Positions 39,666-48,990 of a stretch of DNA of 64,000 nucleotides are shown here, in pieces. Every line of letters begins with the position of its first letter. Within the stretch, counting starts at the first letter, position 1. The position numbers were made by a program, and so were the translations under genes. The notes under the pieces are model-generated. The model saw nothing but the letters and a program-made list of their open reading frames with translations, made no database searches and had not been told where the DNA came from. Source of the DNA: Pseudonocardia alaniniphila (lineage in GTDB: Bacteria; Actinomycetota; Actinomycetes; Mycobacteriales; Pseudonocardiaceae). Where the stretch lies: contig NZ_JAKXMK010000003.1 in NCBI RefSeq assembly GCF_022524485.1, positions 186,001 through 250,000 on the forward strand, written 5' to 3'.

Positions 39666-42487
39666 CTCTGCTCAAGGAGCCCGACTTCGGAACGCCCGCC
39701 CGCGAGGGCGCGGCCACCGTCGAGGTAACCATCGACGGCGTGGCCGTGACCGTGCCACCGGGAACGTCGGTCATGCGCGCGGCCAAGGAGGCCGGGCTCG
39801 ACATCCCCAAGCTCTGCGCCACCGACAGCCTCGAGGCCTTCGGCTCCTGCCGGCTGTGCGTCGTCGAGATCGACGGCGCCCGCGGCACGCCGGCGTCCTG
39901 CACCACGCCGGTCGCCCCCGGCATGGTGGTGCGCACGCAGACCGAGAAGCTCGGGAAGCTGCGCCGCGGGGTCATGGAGCTCTACATCTCCGACCACCCG
40001 CTCGACTGCCTCACCTGCTCGGCCAACGGCGACTGCGAGCTGCAGGACATGGCAGGCGTCACGGGGCTGCGCGAGGTCCGCTACGGATCCGGTGTCGATG
40101 CCGGCGCCAACCACATGGACGCCCCCAAGGACACGTCCAACCCCTACTTCGACTTCGACGCCTCGAAGTGCATCGCGTGCTCCCGTTGTGTCCGCGCCTG
40201 TGACGAGGTGCAGGGCACCCTGGCCCTCACGATCGAGGGCCGCGGCTTCGACTCGAAGGTCGCCGCGGGCGCCGGCGTCTCGTTCATGGAGTCCGACTGC
40301 GTCTCCTGCGGCGCGTGCGTGCAGGCCTGCCCCACGGCCACGCTGCAGGAGAAGTCGGTGGTCCAGCTGGGCATGCCCACCCGCTCCGTGGTCACCACCT
40401 GCGCGTACTGCGGCGTCGGTTGCTCGTTCAAGGCCGAGCTGCGCGGCGACGAGCTGGTCCGGATGGTGCCCTTCAAGGACGGTGGCGCCAACGAGGGCCA
40501 CTCCTGCGTCAAGGGCCGGTTCGCGTTCGGCTACGCCAGCCACCCCGACCGCGTGATGTCCCCGATGCTGCGCGACTCGATCACCGACCCGTGGCGCGAG
40601 GTCTCCTGGGACGAGGCCATCCAGTTCACGGCGCGGCGGCTGCGGGAGATCCAGGCCGAGCACGGCTCGAGCTCGATCGGCGCGATCACCTCGTCCCGGA
40701 CGACGAACGAAGAGGTCTACGTCGTCCAGAAGATGGTGCGCGCGGTCTTCGGCAACAACAACGTCGACACCTGCGCCCGCGTCTGCCACTCCCCCACCGG
40801 CTACGGGCTCAAGCAGACCTTCGGCACCTCGGCCGGCACGCAGGACTTCAAGTCCGTCGCCAAGGCCGACGTGATCATGGTGATCGGGGCCAACCCCACC
40901 GACGGCCACCCCGTGTTCGCCTCACGGATGAAGCGGCGGCTGCGTCAGGGCGCCAAGCTGATCGTCATCGACCCGCGGCGCATCGACCTCGTCCGCTCCC
41001 CTCACATCGAGGCCACCCACCACCTGCAGCTCGCGCCCGGCACCAACGTCGCGATCGTCAACGCGATCTCGCACGTCATCGTCACAGAGGGCCTCGTCGA
41101 CCGGCAGTTCGTGCAGGAGCGCTGCGAGGACGTCGAGGCGTGGGAGAAGTTCATCGCGCAGCCGGAGCACAGCCCCGAGGCCGTCGAGGAGATCACCGGG
41201 GTTCCCGCCGCCGAGGTCCGCGCCGCGGCCCGGCTCTACGCCGAGGCCGGCAACGGCGCCATCTACTACGGCCTCGGTGTCACCGAGCACAGCCAGGGCT
41301 CGACCACGGTCATGGGCATGGCGAACCTCGCGATGGCCACCGGCAACATCGGCCGCGACGGCGTGGGGGTCAACCCGCTGCGCGGGCAGAACAACGTTCA
41401 GGGCTCCTGCGACATGGGCTCGTTCCCGCACGAGCTGCCGGGCTACCGCCACGTGTCCGACGACGGCGTCCGTGACGTCTACGAGCAGCTCTGGGGTGTG
41501 CCGCTGCTCGAGGAGCCGGGCCTGCGCATCCCCAACATGTTCGACTCGGCCATCGAGGGCTCGTTCCGGGCGCTGTTCGTGCAGGGCGAGGACATCGCCC
41601 AGTCCGACCCGAACACCAACCACGTGCACGCCGCGCTCGCCGCGCTGGACCTGCTCGTCGTCCAGGACCTCTTTGTGAACGAGACGGCGAAGTTCGCCCA
41701 CGTGCTGCTGCCCGGCACGTCGTTCCTGGAGAAGGACGGCACGTTCACCAACGCCGAGCGGCGGATCAACCGGGTGCGCCCGGTGATGGCGCCGCAGACC
41801 GGCAAGCAGGAGTGGGAGATCGTCTGCGAGATCTCGCAGGCGATGGGCTACCCGATGCACTACGACAACTCGTCGCAGATCATGGACGAGATCGCGATGA
41901 CCACGCCGACGTTCGCCGGTGTCTCCTTCGCCCACCTCGACAAGGTCGGCAGCGTGCAGTGGCCGTGCAACGACGCGGCCCCGAACGGCACGCCGATCAT
42001 GCACGAGACCGGGTTCGTGCGCGGCAAGGGCCGTTTCGTCGAGACGGTCTACGTGCCCACCCGCGAGCGCAGCACGCGGAAGTTCCCGCTGATCCTCACC
42101 ACCGGCCGGATCCTGTCGCAGTACAACGTCGGCGCGCAGACCCGCCGCACCGCCAACGTCGCGTGGCACCCCGAGGACATCCTCGAGCTGCACCCGCACG
42201 ACGCGGAGGTGCGTGGGGTCAACGACGGCGACATGGTGTCGCTCTCCAGTCGTGTCGGACAGACCACCCTTCGGGCGGTACTGTCGGAACGAATGCCGGT
42301 CGGCGTGTGCTACACGACCTTCCACCACCCGGTCACGGGAGCCAACGTCATCACCACCGACAACTCCGACTGGGCCACCAACTGCCCCGAGTACAAGGTC
42401 ACGGCCGTCCAGGTCGGCCTCACACCGGAGCAGGCCGCCGTGCGCGAGGATCTGGCGCAGCGACCGGTCGTCACGGCAGGAGACTGA
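39662..42487 (+). CDS. fdsA: Formate dehydrogenase alpha subunit, Mo/W-bisPGD type with NuoG-like N-terminus (941 aa)
   Basis: The catalytic subunit oxidises formate to CO2. The N-terminal part has a [2Fe-2S] set (Cys52, Cys63, Cys66, Cys80), the His112/Cys116/Cys119/Cys125 cluster, two ferredoxin-type 4Fe-4S sets (Cys170-173-176-180 and Cys213-216-219-223), and the Mo-domain 4Fe-4S set with Cys247, 250, 254 and 282. The molybdenum ligand is Cys375 with His376 (VCHSPTG), so it is a Cys, not a selenocysteine, enzyme. The C-terminal MopB domain contains GVSFAHLDKVG and ILTTGRILSQYNVG. The mini-ORF at 39588-39665 couples it to fdsB. Confidence 0.95.
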   Translation: MTLLKEPDFGTPAREGAATVEVTIDGVAVTVPPGTSVMRAAKEAGLDIPKLCATDSLEAFGSCRLCVVEIDGARGTPASCTTPVAPGMVVRTQTEKLGKLRRGVMELYISDHPLDCLTCSANGDCELQDMAGVTGLREVRYGSGVDAGANHMDAPKDTSNPYFDFDASKCIACSRCVRACDEVQGTLALTIEGRGFDSKVAAGAGVSFMESDCVSCGACVQACPTATLQEKSVVQLGMPTRSVVTTCAYCGVGCSFKAELRGDELVRMVPFKDGGANEGHSCVKGRFAFGYASHPDRVMSPMLRDSITDPWREVSWDEAIQFTARRLREIQAEHGSSSIGAITSSRTTNEEVYVVQKMVRAVFGNNNVDTCARVCHSPTGYGLKQTFGTSAGTQDFKSVAKADVIMVIGANPTDGHPVFASRMKRRLRQGAKLIVIDPRRIDLVRSPHIEATHHLQLAPGTNVAIVNAISHVIVTEGLVDRQFVQERCEDVEAWEKFIAQPEHSPEAVEEITGVPAAEVRAAARLYAEAGNGAIYYGLGVTEHSQGSTTVMGMANLAMATGNIGRDGVGVNPLRGQNNVQGSCDMGSFPHELPGYRHVSDDGVRDVYEQLWGVPLLEEPGLRIPNMFDSAIEGSFRALFVQGEDIAQSDPNTNHVHAALAALDLLVVQDLFVNETAKFAHVLLPGTSFLEKDGTFTNAERRINRVRPVMAPQTGKQEWEIVCEISQAMGYPMHYDNSSQIMDEIAMTTPTFAGVSFAHLDKVGSVQWPCNDAAPNGTPIMHETGFVRGKGRFVETVYVPTRERSTRKFPLILTTGRILSQYNVGAQTRRTANVAWHPEDILELHPHDAEVRGVNDGDMVSLSSRVGQTTLRAVLSERMPVGVCYTTFHHPVTGANVITTDNSDWATNCPEYKVTAVQVGLTPEQAAVREDLAQRPVVTAGD

Positions 42488-42490
42488 TCG

Positions 42491-42718
42491 ATGTCCATCA
42501 GCACAGTCCCTCCGCACGTCCGGCTGGCCAACGAGGTCGCGGAGCAGTTCGGCCACAAGCCGCTCGAGGTGGCCGCCGCCGAGGTCGCCGCGCACCTGCG
42601 GGACTTCTGGGAGCCGCGCATGAAGAGGGCGCTCCGGGAGCACGTGGCGGAGGGCGGCGACGGGCTCGACCCGGTGGCGCTCCGCGCGGCCGAACTGCTC
42701 GGCCGGGCGAGCTCATGA
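42491..42718 (+). CDS. fdsD: Formate dehydrogenase delta subunit (75 aa)
   Basis: This small protein starts 3 bp after the fdsA stop and overlaps moeA by 4 bp. The sequence (HVRLANEVAEQFGHKPLE and HLRDFWEPRMKRALREHV) is the characteristic FdsD pattern of NAD-dependent formate dehydrogenases, where it supports assembly or stability of the complex. Length matches the family (70-80 residues). Confidence 0.88.
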   Translation: MSISTVPPHVRLANEVAEQFGHKPLEVAAAEVAAHLRDFWEPRMKRALREHVAEGGDGLDPVALRAAELLGRASS

Positions 42719-43908
42719 GCACCGCGTTCGCGCCGCCGACTACGTCCCTCGCCTGGGACGCGGCCCGCGAGCGCGCTCACGCTGCCGGGCAGCCCCTGCC
42801 CGCCCGGTCGGTCCCCCTCGCCTCTGCCGTCGGCACGGTCCTCGCCGCCCCTGTGGTGGCGCCGGCGAACGTGCCGCCGGTGGACCGCTCGGCCATGGAC
42901 GGCTACGCCGTGTGCGGTTCGGCCCCATGGACGATCGTGGGCCGGATCGACGTCGACGGCGTGCCGTCCGTGCACCTGCGCGACGGCGAGGCGTGCGCCG
43001 TGGTCACCGGCACCGCCGTCCCGTCGGGCACCACGGCGGTGCTGCCCGACGAGGACGCCGTCCTTGACGGGCACCTGCTCGCCGGCGCGCTCAGACCGGG
43101 CGCAAACGTGCGACGTGCGGGTGAGGAGTGCTCGGCCGGTGAGGAGCTGCTGCCGGCCGGCACGCTCGTACGCCCCGCTGTGCTCGGGCTCGTCGCCACG
43201 CTGGGCCTGGGCCGCTTGCCGGTCCGGCCGCGCCCACGAGTCGCGGCCATCATCACGGGCAACGAGCTGGTCACCGAGGGTGCACCGGGCCCCGGCCGCG
43301 TGCGCGACGCCATCGGCCCGATGCTGCCCGGTCTCCTGGCACGGGCCGGTGCCGACGCGATGCCCGACGTCCGGCTGCCCGACTCCCGCGCTCTGCTTCT
43401 CGAAGCGCTGGCCGGCACCGACGCCGACCTCGTGCTCATCTCGGGGTCGTCGTCGGCAGGTCCGGCCGACCACCTGCGTCCGGCGCTCGACGCGCTCGAC
43501 GCGGAACTCCTCGTTGACGGCGTGTCCTGCAGGCCCGGCCATCCACAGGCGCTCGCCCAGCTGCCCGACGGCCGGCTGGTCGTCGGGCTGCCCGGCAACC
43601 CGTTCGCCGCGCTCGTCGCGTTCCTCACCCTCGCGCTCCCGGCCATCACCGCGATGCGCGGGGAGCCGCTGCCTGCGCTGGTCGCGGCGCCCGTCCCGGG
43701 CGGTCTTCCCCGCCATGCGATGAGCACCCGGCTGGTCCCGGTGCTCGTCGGCCCGCAAGGCGCCGTTCCCGTCGGGCACGCCGGATCGGCGATGCTGCGC
43801 GGAGCCGCGGTCGCCGACGCGCTCGCCGTGATCGACCCTGGTCCGGCCGCGGCAATCGCCGCGCGCCTCCTTCCTCTCGACCCGGGAGCCCGCCCATGGG
43901 GCGTCTGA
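42715..43908 (+). CDS. moeA: Molybdopterin molybdotransferase MoeA (397 aa)
   Basis: MoeA inserts molybdate into adenylated molybdopterin. The N-terminal motif PPVDRSAMDGYAV, the central GDEVVTEG-like segment ITGNELVTEGAPG, and the GLPGNPFAALVAF motif are present. It overlaps fdsD (ATGA) and fdhD (13 bp), so it is dedicated to the formate dehydrogenase operon. The sequence is shorter in the C-terminal domain IV than usual and has SGSSSAGPADH in place of the usual GGVSVG-type loop, which may affect metal-ligand residues. Confidence 0.86.
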   Translation: MSTAFAPPTTSLAWDAARERAHAAGQPLPARSVPLASAVGTVLAAPVVAPANVPPVDRSAMDGYAVCGSAPWTIVGRIDVDGVPSVHLRDGEACAVVTGTAVPSGTTAVLPDEDAVLDGHLLAGALRPGANVRRAGEECSAGEELLPAGTLVRPAVLGLVATLGLGRLPVRPRPRVAAIITGNELVTEGAPGPGRVRDAIGPMLPGLLARAGADAMPDVRLPDSRALLLEALAGTDADLVLISGSSSAGPADHLRPALDALDAELLVDGVSCRPGHPQALAQLPDGRLVVGLPGNPFAALVAFLTLALPAITAMRGEPLPALVAAPVPGGLPRHAMSTRLVPVLVGPQGAVPVGHAGSAMLRGAAVADALAVIDPGPAAAIAARLLPLDPGARPWGV

Positions 43909-44768
43909 TCGCTCGTCGTCCGGTACTCCGCGTGACGGCGAAAGGGGCCGTGCGACGGCCCGACTCCATCGCCGTCGAGGAGCCACTGGAGCTGCGGGTC
44001 GGTGGCCGCGCTCTGGCGGTCACGATGCGCACGCCGGGCCACGACGTCGAGCTCGCCCACGGCTTCCTGCTCACGGAGGGCGTGATCGGGAGCGCCGCCG
44101 ACATCCGCGACGCGCGCTACTGCGACTCCGTCGACGACGAGGGCCGCAACACCTACAACGTCCTCGACGTCGGCCTCGCGCCGGGCGTGCCCACCCCGGA
44201 CCCCGGCGTGGAGCGCAACTTCTACACCACGTCCTCGTGCGGTGTGTGCGGCAAGGCGTCGCTCGACGCCGTGCGCCTGCGCTCCCGGTACTCCCCGATC
44301 GCCGACGAGACGCGAGTGGCCGCCGAGGTGCTCGCCGACCTGCCCGACGAGCTGCGCCGGCGCCAGCAGGTGTTCGACCGCACAGGCGGGCTGCACGCTG
44401 CGGGGCTGTTCAGCGCGACGGGTGAGCTCCTCGTCGTGCGCGAGGACGTCGGTCGGCACAACGCCGTGGACAAGGTGCTCGGGTGGGCGCTGCTGCAGGG
44501 CCGGGTGCCGGCGAGCGGCCTCGTGCTCACCGTCTCCGGACGCACGTCGTTCGAGCTGGCCCAGAAGGCCGTCATGGCGGGCGTGCCGGTCATCGCGGCC
44601 GTGTCGGCGCCCTCGTCCCTCGCCATCGAGCTGGCTGAGGAGTGCGGCCTGACGATGGTCGGCTTCATCCGCAACGGCTCGATGAACATCTACACACACA
44701 GCGACCGGGTCCTACTGCCCGAGAGCGCCCCGGAGCCCGCGCGCAACCCGGTCCTCAGCACGTCCTAG
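43896..44768 (+). CDS. fdhD: Formate dehydrogenase accessory sulfurtransferase FdhD (290 aa)
   Basis: FdhD transfers sulfur to the molybdenum centre of formate dehydrogenases. The key CxxC (Cys115, Cys118) is in TTSSCGVCGKASL. Other family marks are ELAHGFLLTEGVIG, EDVGRHNAVDKVLG, and VSGRTSFELAQKAV. The start overlaps moeA by 13 bp. As the last gene it closes the operon fdsG-B-A-D-moeA-fdhD. Confidence 0.92.
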   Translation: MGRLIARRPVLRVTAKGAVRRPDSIAVEEPLELRVGGRALAVTMRTPGHDVELAHGFLLTEGVIGSAADIRDARYCDSVDDEGRNTYNVLDVGLAPGVPTPDPGVERNFYTTSSCGVCGKASLDAVRLRSRYSPIADETRVAAEVLADLPDELRRRQQVFDRTGGLHAAGLFSATGELLVVREDVGRHNAVDKVLGWALLQGRVPASGLVLTVSGRTSFELAQKAVMAGVPVIAAVSAPSSLAIELAEECGLTMVGFIRNGSMNIYTHSDRVLLPESAPEPARNPVLSTS

Positions 44769-44872
44769 CCGACCCCGCCGATCGACGACATCGCCAGGGC
44801 CCGCCGGGGAAGCACTCGATGTCACCGCCAGGGACCCACAACCCTCCGGACACGCGGGCCCCAGGGCCCTGG

Positions 44873-45184
44873 CTACCTCGGTAGGCCGTACATGGCGGCG
44901 ACCGCCACCTCGACGGCTTCCATCTGTTCCGGGGTCGCCGTGCCGACGTGCTCGACGAGCCGCCGGCGCATCACCGCCTCGGAGGACATCGCTGACGCCC
45001 ACCCGTGTGGGTCGATCCGGGCGGACAGCAGCCCGCCGGGATCGGTGGCGTTGATGTGGAGCCCGCGGACGGTCGGTGTGGTCTCGTCACGGTTGATCCC
45101 GTCCGCGGAGACGATCAGGCGGAGCGTGGACTGGCCAGGACGTTCGAGGACGGGCCGATAGACCCAGATTTCGCCGCGCAGCAC
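44873..45184 (-). CDS. MazF/PemK-like type II toxin (103 aa)
   Basis: The sequence has the MazF/PemK look: LRGEIWVYRPVLERPGQS, LIVSADGIN, a central RGLHINATDPGG, and AVEVAVAAMYGL at the C-terminus. MazF-type toxins are sequence-specific endoribonucleases. It starts with GTG at 45184, 13 nt after the antitoxin stop, on the minus strand; no separate promoter is visible, so the two are co-expressed. The open frame extends far upstream, but that part overlaps the antitoxin and exporter genes and is not coding. Confidence 0.7.
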   Translation of the reverse strand: MLRGEIWVYRPVLERPGQSTLRLIVSADGINRDETTPTVRGLHINATDPGGLLSARIDPHGWASAMSSEAVMRRRLVEHVGTATPEQMEAVEVAVAAMYGLPR

Positions 45185-45197
45185 GGCGGCGATCGTG

Positions 45198-45425
45198 TCA
45201 GGCCGACAGGGAAGCGATCCGCTCGGCCTCGGCGTCCTCGATGTACGTGGGGTGCTCGGCGTACCAGGCGGCGTGCTGGCGCACGGAGTCGGCAAGCGCC
45301 AGCTCGTGCAGCTGGCGGGCCGCAGCCTCGGCCATGGAGCCCCCGCGCGTGCGGGCGCAGGTGCGCAGCCAGCGCGCGGTGGCCGCGTCGACCTCGACCT
45401 CGATGCGCTCCACTTCGTGTGCCAT
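45198..45425 (-). CDS. Antitoxin of the MazF-like pair (75 aa)
   Basis: A small acidic/helical protein is encoded immediately upstream of the toxin. The N-terminal part (ERIEVEVDAATARWLRTCAR) has a ribbon-helix-helix-like rhythm, and the C-terminal half (HAAWYAEHPTYIEDAEAERI) would be the toxin-binding tail. Antitoxins with this layout repress their own operon. The ATG at 45425 is followed by a normal N-terminus. The pairing is inferred from gene order and size. Confidence 0.65.
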   Translation of the reverse strand: MAHEVERIEVEVDAATARWLRTCARTRGGSMAEAAARQLHELALADSVRQHAAWYAEHPTYIEDAEAERIASLSA

Positions 45426-45522
45426 GAGCGCGAGGATACGGCACTCGGCGCTTCAGGCAGATCGCTCACGAGGCGTTCGGAGCAGGAACCGACCGACGCC
45501 GCACCGTGACGCGAGCGACCGG

Positions 45523-46977
45523 CTACCTCGACTGGACGGCCACGCCCTGGGCGACCGGCACGTCCTGGGGGAACTCCTCGTCGAACACCTGCGCCTTGCG
45601 CATCCCCCACTTGCCCGTGGTCACGACGCCGATCACGAACATCGCCACACCCGCTCCGGCCATGATCAGCCAGCCCAGATGGGCGGCGGCGACGAAGCCG
45701 GTCGACAGCGGTCCGACGATCCGCGCGGTCACCACCGAACCGAGCACCGCCACGCCGAGCGTGGCCCCCACCTGCCGGCTCGTTGATGCCACCGCCGCCG
45801 CGACCCCCGCCTGCGAGGCGGGCATCCCCGAGACGGCCGCGTTGGAGACCGGCGGGTTGATGAAGCCGAACCCGATGCCGAACACGGTGTAGGCGAGGAC
45901 GACCTCCACCACCGACGACTGTGCCGTGAGCACCGAGAGCAGCAGCGAGCCCGCTGTGATCGCCACGGCTCCGGCCGCCAGCGGGATCCGTGGACCGTGG
46001 GTTCCGACGAGCCGGCCCGACAGCGGCGCGAGCACCCCGGTCATCACCGCCATCGGCAACGTGAGCAGTCCTGCGTGCAGCGGCGAGTACCCACGCACTT
46101 CCTGCAGGTACAGGGCGTTGAGGAAGAGGAACCCGGACATCACGGCGAACGATCCGATCGCGATGAGCGTGGCGCCCGTGAACGGCGGGCTCGCGAAGAA
46201 ACGCATGTTCAGCAGCGGCTCGTCCACTCGCCTCTCGTAGCCGACGAACGCGATGGCGGACGCGACCGCCACCAGGAAGCTCGCGATGATCCACGGCGAC
46301 TCGATGCCCTGGCCGGGCGCCTCGATGATCCCGTACGTCAGGGTGGCCAGCAGCACGATCAGCAGCAGCTGTCCGACCGGGTCGATCGGCCGGGGCCGGG
46401 CCGAGCGGGACTCCGGGACGAACCGGGCGACGAGCAGCACGGCGGCCAGGCCGATCGGAACGTTGATCCAGAAGACCGACCGCCAGCCGATGCTGTCCAC
46501 CAGGAGGCCGCCGAGCACCGGCCCGAGCGCCCAGCTCAGACCGACGACCGCACCCCAGACACCGATGGCCTTGGCGCGCTCACGACGGTCCATGAAGACG
46601 TTCGTGATGATCGACAATGCGACCGGGTTCAGCATCGACCCGCCCACCGCCTGCAGCATCCGGAACACGATCAGCAGTCCGATTCCGGGGGCGATGCTGC
46701 ACAGCAGTGATCCGAGGCTGAAGAGCACCAGGCCCGTCTGGAAGACCCGCTTCCTGCCGATCCGGTCGCCCGTCGAGCCGGCCAGCATGAGGAAGCTCGC
46801 GAGCACCACCGTGTAGGCGTCGATCACCCATTGCAAGCTCGACACGGAGGCCTGCAGCTCGTTGCCGATCGAGGGCAGGGCCAGGTTGACGATGGTGTTG
46901 TCCAGCCCGACGATGAACAGCCCCATGCAGCAGATCGCCAAGACCGCCATCTTGCGGCGCTGGTCAAGTTCGGGCAT
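45523..46977 (-). CDS. MFS drug exporter, DHA2/EmrB-QacA type (484 aa)
   Basis: Fourteen predicted membrane segments and the DHA2 signature are visible: LDNTIVNLALPSIGNELQ near the N-terminus, motif A GDRIGRKRVFQTGL, and motif C GAVVGLSWALGPVLGG. These proton-driven exporters pump drugs or small organic compounds. I use the ATG at 46977 (GTG at 46983 also possible). It stands alone between the toxin-antitoxin pair and the decarboxylase. No regulator is adjacent. The gap 46978-47107 has AT-rich sequence (TAGTTAGCACGCTAC) that might be an operator, not certain. Confidence 0.88.
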   Translation of the reverse strand: MPELDQRRKMAVLAICCMGLFIVGLDNTIVNLALPSIGNELQASVSSLQWVIDAYTVVLASFLMLAGSTGDRIGRKRVFQTGLVLFSLGSLLCSIAPGIGLLIVFRMLQAVGGSMLNPVALSIITNVFMDRRERAKAIGVWGAVVGLSWALGPVLGGLLVDSIGWRSVFWINVPIGLAAVLLVARFVPESRSARPRPIDPVGQLLLIVLLATLTYGIIEAPGQGIESPWIIASFLVAVASAIAFVGYERRVDEPLLNMRFFASPPFTGATLIAIGSFAVMSGFLFLNALYLQEVRGYSPLHAGLLTLPMAVMTGVLAPLSGRLVGTHGPRIPLAAGAVAITAGSLLLSVLTAQSSVVEVVLAYTVFGIGFGFINPPVSNAAVSGMPASQAGVAAAVASTSRQVGATLGVAVLGSVVTARIVGPLSTGFVAAAHLGWLIMAGAGVAMFVIGVVTTGKWGMRKAQVFDEEFPQDVPVAQGVAVQSR

Positions 46978-47107
46978 GCCCACCCCAAAAAATCGCGGAT
47001 AGTTAGCACGCTACAACGACTTTCCCAGCGCAGACCGTCTCAAGCTGGGATGTCCGTCACCCCGCGACGCGGTTGCGCAAGATCCGTTTTTTGCCCTGCC
47101 CGCGCCG

Positions 47108-48868
47108 TCAGCGGGACGAATCACCCGTGCTCCGGCCTGCCTGTTCGACCGGTACGGACGGCGCACCGTTCGCGCGCGCGGCCCCACGGCCGAGCTCGAC
47201 GAGCATCTCGGGGGCGTCGGAGGGATCCAGAACCGCTTCGATGAGCACCAGCCGGTCCGTGCACTCCCGGGCCTCGACGAGCGCCTCGGCGAGCTCCGCT
47301 CGGGTACGGACCGTACTGGTGAGCGAGGGCACGCCAGGTGCGAGCACGGACGGCAGGGCCGACCAGTCCCACGGGGTGATGTCCTGGTACACCGCTTTGG
47401 GGCTCTGGATCGCGCGTTCGATCGTGTACCCGGCGTTGTTGATGAGCACGATGATCGGGGTGTGGCCGCGGTGCAGGATCGTGGCCAGCTCCTGCACCGT
47501 CAGCTGGGCGGCACCGTCGCCGATGAACAGCAGGCTGCGGCTCTCCGGCCTGGCCAGGCAGATCCCGAGGGTCGCCGGCAGGGTGTAGCCGATCGAGGAC
47601 CAGATCGGCTGCGCGAGCAGGTCGCTGTCGTGCGACATCTGCAAGCCCAGCGCGCCGTACAGGGCGGTGCCCGCGTCGGCGATCGCGGTCACCCCGTCCG
47701 GCATCCACTGCTGGATCTCCGCCCAGAGCTGAGCCTGCGTCAGCGCGTCCGACGCCGGTCCCTCCGCGACCTCCGGCCTGGTCAGCGGCGGAAGCGGAGG
47801 CAACGGAGCGAAGTCCCGCTCGGCGGCCGTCTCGTGCAGGATCCGGACGGCGTCCTCCATCCGCACGCCGTGGAAGAGGGAGGCGCCGATCCGGGCGGTC
47901 TCGAAACCGAGCTCGACGGCGTCCTCGGGCGTGAACCGGTGGGTGAAGAGCCCCGTGAGGACGTCGCTCAGCGTCGTGCCGGCCAGCACCAGCAGCGGCG
48001 CGAAGTCGACGGCGTCCCTGGTGATCTCCGACCTGGTCATGCCTCCCATGTAGGTGCCGAGGCTCGCGGGATGCGCCTCGTCGAGCATCGCCTTCGCGCC
48101 GGCCTGCGTCGCGATGCGCACGCCGGGAAGGTCGGCCAGGGCGGCGAGCTCACCCTCCAGCCGCCGCCGGTGCACCCGCGGACCGGCGAGGACCGTCAGT
48201 GAGGGGTGCTGGGCGAGCAGCGCCGTCAGTGCGTCGCGGAACTGCTGCACGGAGGTCGGGTCGCTGGGCGAGCGGCGCAGCGGGAGGGCCAGGTTCGCAG
48301 CCGGGACGCGCGCCACCGCGACGTCGGCCGGAATGCCGAGGTAGACGGGCTTGCACTCGTTGATCGCGGTCAGCAGCATCCGGTCGATCTCGGCCACCGC
48401 TGTTGCGGCACGCAGGACGGCGCCCGCCGCGGTCACCTCCCTGTAGGCGCGGACGAAGTGGTCGTGGTCGCCGTCCACCAGGGTGTGGTGCAGCAGGAGC
48501 CCGTCGGCCCGTGCGCGACTCGGCGGCATCCCCGACACGAGCACCACCGGCACGTCCTCGGCGTAGCTTCCGGCCACGCCGTTCATCGCCGACAGCTCGC
48601 CGACGCCGTAGGTGGTGAGCACCGCAGCGACGCCACGGCGGGCCCTGGCGTAGGCGTCGGCGGCGTACGCCGCGTTGAGCTCGTTGGTGCAGCCGACCCA
48701 CTCGACGCCTGGGACCGTGAGCATCTCGTCGAGCATGCTGAGACTGAAGTCTCCGGGGAGACCGAAGACGTGATGGCCGTCGAGCTGGCACAGGCGGGTG
48801 GCCAGGTACGCGCTCACGGTGACCGTTTCACCCTGGTTCGGAACTGCGGCCACGGTGGTGTCGGGCAT
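47108..48868 (-). CDS. TPP-dependent 2-oxoacid decarboxylase, pyruvate/indolepyruvate decarboxylase type (586 aa)
   Basis: The family order is N-terminal TPP-PYR domain with LPGDFSLSMLDEML and CTNELNAAYAADAYARA (catalytic Glu in the NELNA segment), the central domain, and the TPP-PP domain with GDGAAQLTVQELATILH and NNAGYTIER. The PDC-type His-His pair occurs in LLHHTLVDGDHD, so simple decarboxylation to an aldehyde is expected rather than acetolactate synthesis. Substrates may be pyruvate, indolepyruvate or branched/aromatic 2-oxoacids. The ATG at 48868 follows GAGGGGAACC. It is divergent from the metal-chelate permease. Confidence 0.87.
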   Translation of the reverse strand: MPDTTVAAVPNQGETVTVSAYLATRLCQLDGHHVFGLPGDFSLSMLDEMLTVPGVEWVGCTNELNAAYAADAYARARRGVAAVLTTYGVGELSAMNGVAGSYAEDVPVVLVSGMPPSRARADGLLLHHTLVDGDHDHFVRAYREVTAAGAVLRAATAVAEIDRMLLTAINECKPVYLGIPADVAVARVPAANLALPLRRSPSDPTSVQQFRDALTALLAQHPSLTVLAGPRVHRRRLEGELAALADLPGVRIATQAGAKAMLDEAHPASLGTYMGGMTRSEITRDAVDFAPLLVLAGTTLSDVLTGLFTHRFTPEDAVELGFETARIGASLFHGVRMEDAVRILHETAAERDFAPLPPLPPLTRPEVAEGPASDALTQAQLWAEIQQWMPDGVTAIADAGTALYGALGLQMSHDSDLLAQPIWSSIGYTLPATLGICLARPESRSLLFIGDGAAQLTVQELATILHRGHTPIIVLINNAGYTIERAIQSPKAVYQDITPWDWSALPSVLAPGVPSLTSTVRTRAELAEALVEARECTDRLVLIEAVLDPSDAPEMLVELGRGAARANGAPSVPVEQAGRSTGDSSR

Positions 48869-48990
48869 GGTTCCCCTCGGCTCTGTCATTACCGCGGGAT
48901 TCCGCGTACAGACGAGCCTGGCCGATCGGAGAGCTCCTGTCGTCCGACCGTGACGACGGTCGCCCCGTACAGCCGCCCGAGCCGGGGGCG

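Noticed and set aside
37744..39975. Very long minus-strand open frame (over 700 codons) opposite fdsG, fdsB and the start of fdsA
   Set aside because: It is antisense to well-supported genes, has no recognisable domain and an amino-acid composition typical of GC-rich shadow frames.
40922..42643. Minus-strand open frame of 573 codons opposite fdsA
   Set aside because: It mirrors fdsA codons and shows no domain or ribosome site.
42903..44699. Minus-strand frame of nearly 600 codons opposite moeA and fdhD
   Set aside because: Shadow of two clear genes on the plus strand; no motif found.
44793..44873. Inverted repeat GCCAGGGCCC/GGGCCCTGGC between fdhD and the toxin gene as a terminator
   Set aside because: The arms are separated by about 61 nt, too far for a convincing terminator hairpin; it may be chance.
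46985..47010. TetR-like operator TAGTTAGCACGCTAC upstream of the DHA2 exporter
   Set aside because: The dyad is imperfect and no regulator gene is adjacent.
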